A stretch of DNA of 64,000 nt, from contig JAKVBT010000005.1 in NCBI GenBank assembly GCA_022446905.1, positions 738,451 through 802,450 of the forward strand, written 5' to 3'. Below are positions 36,256 to 43,770 of the stretch, in pieces. Every line of letters begins with the position of its first letter. Position 1 is the stretch's first letter. The notes under the pieces are model-generated. The model was not told the DNA's origin and ran no database searches. It worked only from the letters and a program-made list of their open reading frames with translations. A program made the position numbers and the translations under genes. The DNA is from Phycisphaerales bacterium (GTDB taxonomy: Bacteria; Planctomycetota; Phycisphaerae; Phycisphaerales; SM1A02).

Positions 36256-39200
36256 ACCAGTCACCAGCGATTCGTTGGGGTCTGATCGGCGCAGTCATTT
36301 CTGTCGTCGTGTTGGGCATTCTGCTCTTGTTCGAAGCGCCATCAGCACCACCGCAAACCAAAGAGAAACCCGTCATTGATTTGATTGGCCCAGCCCCACT
36401 GCAGGACGCATCAGAAGTTGGACAGGGCATGACGGATCCAGACATGGCCGTGTCGCTCCCAGAAGGTGGATGGCTGCAAGTGGCAGGTGATGATGGACAA
36501 CTCTCGCAGCAGTACCGCTTCTCGCATCTGGACCCAGACCCTCCCGCGATGCCAGACAATTGGATTGCCATGCAGGACCTCGTCGTGGAGATGTTCATGC
36601 ATGGTGGGCGGCTGATCACTCTAGAGGGCGATCGCGCTGTGGCCTATGCCCCGCGACGAGCGCTGGAAGAGGGGCGGCTAATCGGCAATGTCGTGATTCG
36701 CATGTTCGAGTCCGTTGGTGGAACCTGGCCGGATCCAGCCAAGAGCACCCCATCGATGACCGTCAACACCACTGCGGCTGCATTTGACAATCTCAGTGGC
36801 CGCATCACCTGTGAGAGTGATGTCAAAATCGTGACATCGACTGAGGAGATGAAAGGCGAAGATCTCCAAATCCTGCTCAACGATCGCGATGATCGCATTG
36901 AGTACCTACGTTTTGAAAAGGTGGACTATCTCTTGATCCGCGAGCTACAGGGAAGCGATCAGCCTGTGGTCTCGCATCGCCATGTCCATCCAGCCATCGC
37001 CAAAAGCTCAGGCACACGAATCATCCCTGTCAAGCAATCGGCACCGCCGCCCAAAGATGTCCCCTTCTATGTGCTGACCATGGAACAGGACGTACGGATC
37101 GTGCAATCGCCGCCAGCAGATGCAGCTGACCCACGCCTTGGCCGAGTCGCTACAGCCGATCTTTTAACCGTCTTTTTCTCTTTGGAAGCAGATGCCTTTG
37201 ATACACAAGAACCACCACCGCCAGCGACCTCAATGGGCGGGACAGGTCTTCTCGTGGCCATGGCGATGGGCGCAGCGCCTCCAATTCCAGCGCCTGAAGA
37301 GATCTTGGTGACATGTAGTGGCCCCATGGAAATGGTCCCCTTAGAGGATGATTCCCTCCGCCCGCCCACACCCCAGGATGTGCGGCTTGAACTATCAGGG
37401 GCGCCAGTGGAGGTCCGAGACCTCAGTCAGAACCTCTCAGTGACCTGTGGGCTACTGACATGGCGCACGCAGATGGAACGCGTCGATCTCACGCGTGCTG
37501 ATATGCGCCACGTGATCATCACCACAGATGATTTGCGCCTCGAAAGTGACGCCGTCTGGGCACGGCCAGACCATGGAGAAGCGGGGATCGACGCAGAGGG
37601 AATGGCTGTCCTCTCACCAACCGATGGTGGGAGCGAAGAAACCACGATCACCTGGCAACAGAAGGTCAAGATTGCATTTGATCCCGCCACGGAACAGCAG
37701 GACCAAGGCATGCGCTCTATCCGCTTTATGAAAGACGTCGAGGTTAAGGACGAAAGCGGCAACATTTCCACAGATGATCTAACGATGCGCTTTAAGAGAG
37801 ATCCCCAAGGAGCATCTCGACCAAGTCGCCTGATCGCCCGCCGCGGTGTTCGCGCCGCTAATGCCCAGCAAGTTCTCTGGTCCGACCAACTCGAAGCCAG
37901 CATTGAGCCCGCAGCTGATGCAGATTCCACAGAAGACACTCAAAAACTGGATGTCCGCAGCTTTGCAGCTGAAGGTGGTGTGCAAGTACGCATGGCTGAT
38001 GGTGGCCGGGTGTGGGCCGAACGCATGGAAGGCGATGCCCAACAAGAGATCATCGACCTGACCGGTTCAGATGTCACGATTGCACGCCGTGATGTCATCA
38101 TTGGACACGGAAAACATCTGCGAGTCGAACGACTTGCCGGAACAGCAGACTGGGATGGAAGTGGACGAGCCATGCTTCTGGGCACGCCAATTGATGTCAC
38201 TGCCGATCAGCCGATAGATCGCCCCGCTCTGCCTTCAACCCCAGGGCCTGACGACACCCAGATTGACTGGAACAATGGAGTCCACATCACCTTCGATCCA
38301 GATGATCAAGGTCAGGATGTCCTCCTCAAATCCATCAACTTCCATGAAGACGTTGTGGTGCAATCCCCCGACGGGTCAATATCAGCAGGCGAGCTGTCGA
38401 TGACATTTGTTCCAGATGACAGCGGTGAAGCCCGACCAGACCAACTGGTCTGCCGCACGCGGGTACATGCGCGCAATGACCAACAATCACTCTGGGCAGA
38501 CCAACTGGTCGCCGGACTCGATACTGCAGATGAGAAGCCCGCCGAAGATTCGCCCCAGCAAGGCGGACTTCATTCCGACAACATCATCGTTCGTGACTTC
38601 GATGCCACTGGCAACGTGCAGGTACTCACAGCAGACGGCGCACGTGCTTTTGCTCAACGGCTGCAGGGCGACGCGCAACAGGAGGTCGCTCGTCTAACCG
38701 GTGACGACGTGCTCATTGCACGCAGTGATGTCGTCATCGATCGAGGAAACGACCTGCGACTTGACCGCCATGCCGGGACCGCGGATTGGATCGGCCCTGG
38801 CAGATCCAGAATGCTTGCCACCCCTATTGACATCAGCGCCAACAACAGAATCCCACCACCAAGAATTGTCGGCCAAGATGGTGGGCCAACTGTGACCATG
38901 CGCACAACCTGGACCGAGTCCATGCACTATGACAGCACGTTTGCAAACGGGGCTGGCGCGCTGGACATTACCGGCAATGTGGAATCTGTGGTCGACCGAT
39001 CCGACACCGAACGCAGCAGTCTCAAGGGTGACACACTGCGATTGGAGTTTGCTCGAGTCGTTGGAGGGTCAACTGAAACTCAGACGCCGACCAATGACAG
39101 CGACGCCATTGACCCATTTGGATCCGGAGATCGTGTCCTTGAACTGTTGATTGCCCGTGGCCAAGCCCGCCTAGAGTCGCGCACCTGGCCAACCGCGGAA

Positions 39201-39833
39201 CGAACGGCACTGCCGCGCGTGTTCTACGTCGGCGCCATGCACCTCACTTGGAATGATCTCAGATCAGAAGCAAAAATCGTCGGCGATGGCGACCTGATCA
39301 TTCGCGAACCGAACTGGGAACAAAAACAACGCACCGGCGATGGGCCATTCTCGGGACCAGGCACCAGCCGTTTTACCTGGTCACAGAATCTGGACTTAAC
39401 CCGTGAGCAAGATGATCGTTTTCGAATCACCATGACCGGAGACGTGCAGGGACGCTGGAAGAGCGCCATTGATCGCCGCGATATCGCCACCATCACCGCA
39501 CAGTACGTAGAAGTACTTACACGACGAGGCGAGGAGTCTTTGACCCTGGAAGCAGATGCCCCACTGGACATGGGCTCTGATATGGAAGTCGATCAACTTC
39601 GCGCTCGCGAGCGCGTCTATCTCGCGACTCCCACTCGGCGGGTTGACTGCCATCAGGTCGATTACAACTCGCGCACACGAATTGCCGAATTGTCCAGCAG
39701 GCCGGGTCGCACCGTATCCCTGATCACAGAGGGATCACCCATGCCCGTCCAAGCCACCCAAATGGTCTGGAATATGGACCCAGATGTGGACACGATCACA
39801 CTGGAACGACCGCGAGGATCAGGCATTCCCTGA
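36252..39833 (+). CDS. Giant LptC/OstA-like periplasmic protein with internal duplication
   Basis: 1193 residues. The N-terminal single membrane anchor (WGLIGAVISVVVLGILLLF) and the beta-rich LptC/OstA-like body (DLVVEMFMHGGRLITLEGDRAVAYAP) suggest a role in LPS export in the periplasm. Two homologous segments of about 190-195 residues lie at residues 462-653 and 667-863: each has a DWNNGVHITFDP-like strand, ARNDQQSLWADQL, QGDAQQEVARLTG and HAGTADW followed by ATPIDISAN-like. The extra domains would lengthen a beta-jellyroll bridge. It overlaps the hydrolase gene by ATGA. Substrate is inferred from the kdsD context. Confidence 0.72.
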   Translation: MNQSPAIRWGLIGAVISVVVLGILLLFEAPSAPPQTKEKPVIDLIGPAPLQDASEVGQGMTDPDMAVSLPEGGWLQVAGDDGQLSQQYRFSHLDPDPPAMPDNWIAMQDLVVEMFMHGGRLITLEGDRAVAYAPRRALEEGRLIGNVVIRMFESVGGTWPDPAKSTPSMTVNTTAAAFDNLSGRITCESDVKIVTSTEEMKGEDLQILLNDRDDRIEYLRFEKVDYLLIRELQGSDQPVVSHRHVHPAIAKSSGTRIIPVKQSAPPPKDVPFYVLTMEQDVRIVQSPPADAADPRLGRVATADLLTVFFSLEADAFDTQEPPPPATSMGGTGLLVAMAMGAAPPIPAPEEILVTCSGPMEMVPLEDDSLRPPTPQDVRLELSGAPVEVRDLSQNLSVTCGLLTWRTQMERVDLTRADMRHVIITTDDLRLESDAVWARPDHGEAGIDAEGMAVLSPTDGGSEETTITWQQKVKIAFDPATEQQDQGMRSIRFMKDVEVKDESGNISTDDLTMRFKRDPQGASRPSRLIARRGVRAANAQQVLWSDQLEASIEPAADADSTEDTQKLDVRSFAAEGGVQVRMADGGRVWAERMEGDAQQEIIDLTGSDVTIARRDVIIGHGKHLRVERLAGTADWDGSGRAMLLGTPIDVTADQPIDRPALPSTPGPDDTQIDWNNGVHITFDPDDQGQDVLLKSINFHEDVVVQSPDGSISAGELSMTFVPDDSGEARPDQLVCRTRVHARNDQQSLWADQLVAGLDTADEKPAEDSPQQGGLHSDNIIVRDFDATGNVQVLTADGARAFAQRLQGDAQQEVARLTGDDVLIARSDVVIDRGNDLRLDRHAGTADWIGPGRSRMLATPIDISANNRIPPPRIVGQDGGPTVTMRTTWTESMHYDSTFANGAGALDITGNVESVVDRSDTERSSLKGDTLRLEFARVVGGSTETQTPTNDSDAIDPFGSGDRVLELLIARGQARLESRTWPTAERTALPRVFYVGAMHLTWNDLRSEAKIVGDGDLIIREPNWEQKQRTGDGPFSGPGTSRFTWSQNLDLTREQDDRFRITMTGDVQGRWKSAIDRRDIATITAQYVEVLTRRGEESLTLEADAPLDMGSDMEVDQLRARERVYLATPTRRVDCHQVDYNSRTRIAELSSRPGRTVSLITEGSPMPVQATQMVWNMDPDVDTITLERPRGSGIP
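37635..38842 (+). repeat. Tandem ~195-codon duplication inside the LptC-like gene
   Basis: The protein segments at residues 462-653 (37635-38210) and 667-863 (38250-38842) align along their length. They share strands around ADQLEAS/ADQLVAG, GDAQQEI/GDAQQEV, DVTIARRDVII/DVLIARSDVVI and GTADW, with the final GTPIDV/ATPIDI. Divergence of the copies suggests an old duplication rather than an assembly artefact. Confidence 0.65.
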
Positions 39834-39867
39834 TTTTGACAGAACACCTTAAGGCCGCTGATCACGC

Positions 39868-39873
39868 TACGAT
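39868..39873 (+). promoter_or_regulatory. Candidate -10 of the nuoC unit
   Basis: TACGAT ends 8 bases before the nuoC ATG. A perfect TTGACA lies at 39836-39841, but 26 bases upstream, too far for a normal spacer. Confidence 0.3.
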
Positions 39874-39881
39874 GTAGTCCA

Positions 39882-40436
39882 ATGAGTGAATCGGCCACCA
39901 TGCATCCAGACCTCAGCCGCGTCCGTGAGGCCTTCCCTGACCGCACGCTCAACGCCATGGAGTTCCGTGGCTGCACGACGCTCGTGGTTCAACGTGAAGA
40001 TCTGCACTCGATCATGCGCTTTCTCCGCGAAGATCCTGCCTGTGATTACAACATCCTGTCGCATGTCACAGCCGCCGACTATCTCGACTATCCCGCACCG
40101 CAGAAAGCGCGGTTTGGCGTCACATGGATACTCCGCAGCCATGCCAATGACCGCATGCTGCTCGTGCGTGTCTGGCTTGACCCAACACTCGACACCACAG
40201 GTATCGAAGAAGATCCAGGGCTGGAGGTCGATAGTGTCACCGACATCTGGTCCGGGGCTGAATGGCCTGAGCGTGAAGTCTTTGATATGTATGGCATTCG
40301 ATTCCGTGGCCATCCCGACCTGCGTCGCATCCTCTTGTGGAAGGACTATCCGGGACATCCGCTGCGCAAGGACTACCCCCTTCGTGGCCGCGGCGAGCGT
40401 GAAAACCATCAGCCAATCGATCGCACCTCTGCCTGA
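39882..40436 (+). CDS. nuoC: NADH-quinone oxidoreductase subunit C
   Basis: 184 residues with the complex I 30-kDa signature: an N-terminal [25 protein letters not shown] and the conserved ERETWDMFGI-type motif, here [42 protein letters not shown]. NuoC is part of the peripheral arm that faces quinone with NuoB and NuoD. It stands without other nuo genes; queE follows 11 bases later. Confidence 0.95.
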   Translation: MSESATMHPDLSRVREAFPDRTLNAMEFRGCTTLVVQREDLHSIMRFLREDPACDYNILSHVTAADYLDYPAPQKARFGVTWILRSHANDRMLLVRVWLDPTLDTTGIEEDPGLEVDSVTDIWSGAEWPEREVFDMYGIRFRGHPDLRRILLWKDYPGHPLRKDYPLRGRGERENHQPIDRTSA

Positions 40437-40447
40437 CACCGTCACGC

Positions 40448-41131
40448 ATGGCTGAATCTCTGCTCATCAACGAAATCTTTCATTCCGTCCAAGGCGAATC
40501 AAGCTACGTCGGTCGGCCCTGTGTCTTTGTTCGACTGCGTGGATGTCATCTGCGATGTGTCTACTGTGATACCGAATACGCCTTTGCAGAAGGTCATCGC
40601 ATGACCATCGACGAAACTTTTGCAAAGGTGACCTCGTGGCCCACACCGCTGGTTGAAATTACAGGCGGAGAACCATTGCTACAAAAGCCCGTACACACAC
40701 TCATGACTCGCCTGTGCGATGCCAGCCGCACGGTGCTCATCGAAACCTCAGGGGCTTGTGACATCTCGAGCTGTGATCCACGGGTTATTCGAATTGTCGA
40801 CTTCAAGACCCCCGGCAGCGGCGAATGTGAGCGCAACGAATTAGCCAATATCAATCACCTCACAAAACAAGATGAAGCCAAATTTGTCATTTGTGACCGC
40901 GCTGACTACCAGTGGGCAAGGGCCTTCATCAGTGAACATGATTTGACCACGCGCACCGCAGCCGTCTTGTTGTCACCGGTCCACCAGCAAATCGCCGGCA
41001 AAGAAATTCCGGGACATGATGGGCTCGCTCCAGCAGACTTGGTCGCTTGGATGCTCGAAGATGGACTTGATGCCCGCATCCAATTGCAGATACACAAATT
41101 CATCTGGACACCGGACACACGCGGCGTATGA
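40448..41131 (+). CDS. queE: 7-carboxy-7-deazaguanine synthase
   Basis: 227 residues of the radical SAM superfamily. The N-terminus (INEIFHSVQGESSYVGRPCVFVRL) and the cluster motif RGCHLRCVYCDTEYAF (CxxxCxxC) are characteristic of QueE, followed by the GGEP motif ITGGEPLLQ. It contracts the ring of carboxytetrahydropterin in queuosine/preQ0 synthesis, matching GluQ (25.0 kb) in the same window. Its stop overlaps the next gene start by ATGA. Confidence 0.95.
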   Translation: MAESLLINEIFHSVQGESSYVGRPCVFVRLRGCHLRCVYCDTEYAFAEGHRMTIDETFAKVTSWPTPLVEITGGEPLLQKPVHTLMTRLCDASRTVLIETSGACDISSCDPRVIRIVDFKTPGSGECERNELANINHLTKQDEAKFVICDRADYQWARAFISEHDLTTRTAAVLLSPVHQQIAGKEIPGHDGLAPADLVAWMLEDGLDARIQLQIHKFIWTPDTRGV

Positions 41132-41730
41132 CCAGCACACTCCTGGCGACATCATCCGTACAAGAGAACGGATGGATTCGTGGACCAGTCGGCCCATGGA
41201 CCGCAACCGATCAACACCTCATCCACGATGGGCTTCCTGACATCGATACCCCATCTATTGTCTGGTCTGGTGGTTTGGGCAAAGATCCATTTGGGGCAAA
41301 TCCTGCGACATGGCTGACCCATGGCTGGAACCAACTGCAAGCCGCTGTGCCCAGCGAACCCCATCCACACCTTCTTATTCGCCCGCATTGGGCGCATGTG
41401 CTCAGCGATGCGCCGTCTTGCCGTCATGCCTGCGAAACATGGGGCCTTGGACTTGCACTTGCTCCAGCATCCATGCTGACCAGTGGCATGATGCAGGATG
41501 CTCCTGAGCACCTCGAGTGCATCTTTCGCATGTGTGGACCACTGACCCGCGTGCTGCTGCTTGAAGATCTCGTCATGCAAGATGACCTGCTCCAACCCTG
41601 CCCCGCCGGCTCTGGACTGCTTTCTGGCAAGGAACTTGGGCAACTCGCCCGAGAACATCTCGACGATCAGGTCCTGCAAGTAGTGCTTGCCGACGACCCC
41701 GAGGCAGCAGCAGCATGGCTGCAGCACTGA
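41128..41730 (+). CDS. Unknown protein coupled to queE
   Basis: 200 residues, not recognised. It is rich in Pro, His and Trp, with HPHLLIRPHWAHVLSDAPSCRHACETWGLGLALAPASML in the middle, reminiscent of a TIM-barrel half (xylose isomerase-like) but without firm motifs. No signal or membrane segment is visible, so it is probably cytoplasmic. It begins inside the queE stop (ATGA), so it is made with QueE; a role in deazaguanine metabolism is only guilt by association. Confidence 0.55.
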   Translation: MTSTLLATSSVQENGWIRGPVGPWTATDQHLIHDGLPDIDTPSIVWSGGLGKDPFGANPATWLTHGWNQLQAAVPSEPHPHLLIRPHWAHVLSDAPSCRHACETWGLGLALAPASMLTSGMMQDAPEHLECIFRMCGPLTRVLLLEDLVMQDDLLQPCPAGSGLLSGKELGQLAREHLDDQVLQVVLADDPEAAAAWLQH

Positions 41731-41752
41731 CCACAACAGCGACTCTGCCTGC

Positions 41753-41758
41753 TATCCT
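41753..41758 (+). promoter_or_regulatory. Candidate -10 of tRNA-Leu
   Basis: TATCCT lies 20 bases upstream of the tRNA 5' end. No clear -35. It follows directly after the preceding protein gene. Confidence 0.3.
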
Positions 41759-41778
41759 GCCCCGTCCGATCCCTTGAA

Positions 41779-41864
41779 GCGCGAGTGGCGGAATTGGCAG
41801 ACGCGCCAGCTTGAGGTGCTGGTGGGAGTAAAATCCCGTGGAGGTTCGAGTCCTCTTTCGCGCA
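41779..41864 (+). tRNA. tRNA-Leu, anticodon GAG
   Basis: 86 bases forming a class II tRNA: acceptor GCGCGAG pairs with TTCGCGC, anticodon stem CCAGC/GCTGG holds loop TTGAGGT with anticodon GAG, a variable arm stem GGTGGGAGTAAAATCCCG follows, and the T arm is GGAGGTTCGAGTCCTCT. The discriminator is A, and CCA is not encoded. GAG reads CUC and CUU. Confidence 0.95.
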
Positions 41865-42041
41865 TGAGCACCGGCCCCTGATCTCCTGATGCTTGATCCG
41901 GAGAATGACTCGGGGGCCAACCCCGGAAACCCCCGGGGGCCCGGACCGCCTGAAAACCCCGCCCTCCGAAACCCCCAGACCACTCCGGGGCACCCATCGA
42001 ATCTCTGGGCAGTACAGTCCGGACCGGAACACCTCCCTCAG
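41865..42041. other. GC-rich intergenic stretch between tRNA-Leu and smpB
   Basis: No gene is seen. It contains C and G runs with several imperfect inverted repeats, for example CTCGGGGGCC, CCCCGG, CCCCCGGGGGCCCGG and CTCCGGGGC, that could form a terminator for the tRNA. A TACAGT 25 bases before the smpB ATG may be its -10. Confidence 0.4.
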
Positions 42042-42515
42042 ATGGCCAAGTCCAAAAAGAACGCGGCTCACGACCACGAACCACAAGTTCGCAATCGTCG
42101 GGCGCGCTATGACTTTGAAATCACTGACACCCTGGAGTGTGGCATCAAACTCACTGGCACTGAGATCAAGTCAGTCCGGCTCGGACAGATCAGCCTGCAA
42201 GAGGGATATATCAGAGCGGAACTTGAACCGCCCACCTTAACCCTGCACGGCGTGCACATCTCTGAATATGCCAACGCCTCGTCCGCAGCCCAACATGAAC
42301 CGGCACGGCCACGAAGGCTGCTGGCGCACAAACGCGAAATTCGCAAACTCGCCCGAGAAGCTTCCGCCAAGGGCATGGCCATTGTGCCATTGGAAGTGAC
42401 ATGGAGAAATGGACATGCCAAGTTGGTCATCGGCCTGGGCAAAGGCAAACGCCGCTTTGACAAGCGGCAGTCCATGCGGGCCAAAGATGATCGCAAGCAG
42501 ATCCGTGAGCAGTAG
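42042..42515 (+). CDS. smpB: SsrA-binding protein
   Basis: 157 residues, typical SmpB length. Start MAKSKKNAAHDHEPQVRNRRARYDF; conserved segments are ARYDFEITDTLECGIKLTGTEIKSVR, the loop LQEGYIRAE and the C-terminal basic helix GKGKRRFDKRQSMRAKDDRKQIRE that inserts in the ribosome A site. It binds tmRNA for trans-translation. ssrA itself was not found here. The smpB gene converges on the GGDEF gene. Confidence 0.95.
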   Translation: MAKSKKNAAHDHEPQVRNRRARYDFEITDTLECGIKLTGTEIKSVRLGQISLQEGYIRAELEPPTLTLHGVHISEYANASSAAQHEPARPRRLLAHKREIRKLAREASAKGMAIVPLEVTWRNGHAKLVIGLGKGKRRFDKRQSMRAKDDRKQIREQ

Positions 42516-42519
42516 CCGC

Positions 42520-43587
42520 TTACGCCACTTGCAAATGTGACACTTTGGATCCTGTGTGCAGCATCAGACCAACCCCTTGGCGTTTCGCCGCATACATCGC
42601 CTCATCGGCCTGTCGCACCAATTCCTCAGGATCGGATACCCCACATAGTGATCGATGCGAAGCGCCCACTGAAATGCCCAACTTGGTATCGCCAAGATCC
42701 CATGTCTCAACTTCCTCATAGAAGCGCGAAACAAGGCGACGCCCCACCTGCAAGGTCGCATCCAGATCAGCATGCGGAAGCAGAATGCAGAATTCATCAC
42801 CTCCGTAGCGGGCAGCAACATCAATGTCGCGACAGATATCCTGCATCATCAAGCCAACCTGCTTGAGCACCTCATCACCGCGGTGATGGCCAAGCGAGTC
42901 ATTGAGCCCCTTGAATCCATCCAGATCGATCAAGAGGAAACCAAGACCAATCTGATGGCGTTCTGACTCGGACCATCGGCCCTCCAGCATCAGGCTGAGC
43001 CATCGACGATTGGTCAGCCCAGTGAGGTCATCAGTGCGTGCTAAATCCTCAAGCTGCGCGACGGTCTGCTCAAGCCGACGATTGACTTCTGCCTGTTCAG
43101 CCATGGATCGAGTCAGTGACTGCTGTAATCGATCATGATCAAGTTTGAGTTGACGGTGAACCACTGCCTTGCGCACTGCCAGTGGAATCGTGGCTGCCTC
43201 ATGGCCAGTCAACAGAACAAACTCACTTGCTCCGGCTCGAATAGCCTCTGGCGCCATTGGGGCATCCGCAACATCACCAATCATGACCACCGGGAGGTGC
43301 GGTGCAAGACCACGCAGATACGCCATCGCATCCAATCCACAGCCTTCATGCATCACCGATGCCACCAAGGCCGCTCCAAACTGCTGAAGATCGACGCGAT
43401 GCAGCAAGGCAAGCGATTGAACCACTTGGCAGCCTGCCACATCCTGTGCACTGGGCGATTCTGCAGGGCCCCCTTGGCTGGGCAGGCCCCCGCGGGCACT
43501 CGCCAAAGCACAGACAAGTTGCCGAGCAATCTCCGGATCACTCTCGACAATCAGCACCCTGGGCAATCCTCCCTCAGGCACGTCCAT
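42520..43587 (-). CDS. Diguanylate cyclase with degenerate receiver domain
   Basis: 355 residues from the ATG of MDVPEGGLPRVLIVESD. A receiver-like domain (about residues 8-135) lacks the phosphoryl-accepting Asp: the strand that should end in Asp reads FGAALVASVMHEGCGLD. A helical linker is followed by a GGDEF domain with active motif RYGGDEF and an RxxD I-site (RDID) 8-9 residues before it, so it should make cyclic di-GMP with product inhibition. Its output probably is not controlled by a histidine kinase. It converges on smpB; the gene upstream, rseP, is separated by 183 bases. Confidence 0.85.
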   Translation of the reverse strand: MDVPEGGLPRVLIVESDPEIARQLVCALASARGGLPSQGGPAESPSAQDVAGCQVVQSLALLHRVDLQQFGAALVASVMHEGCGLDAMAYLRGLAPHLPVVMIGDVADAPMAPEAIRAGASEFVLLTGHEAATIPLAVRKAVVHRQLKLDHDRLQQSLTRSMAEQAEVNRRLEQTVAQLEDLARTDDLTGLTNRRWLSLMLEGRWSESERHQIGLGFLLIDLDGFKGLNDSLGHHRGDEVLKQVGLMMQDICRDIDVAARYGGDEFCILLPHADLDATLQVGRRLVSRFYEEVETWDLGDTKLGISVGASHRSLCGVSDPEELVRQADEAMYAAKRQGVGLMLHTGSKVSHLQVA

Positions 43588-43770
43588 AGTCGCGGTCACG
43601 TTCAAGCAGGCCTCCACAATCGAATCGCGGCGAAACAAAGACTCTGCAGCCTTGAATCCCCACCGAGGTGTCTATCGTTCAACTTGACGCTGAAATCAGG
43701 GACGATCCATGGTTCAACCACCATGAATGCCCCGAGAAGCCATCTTCAGGCCCTACAGACGGAACAGGCC

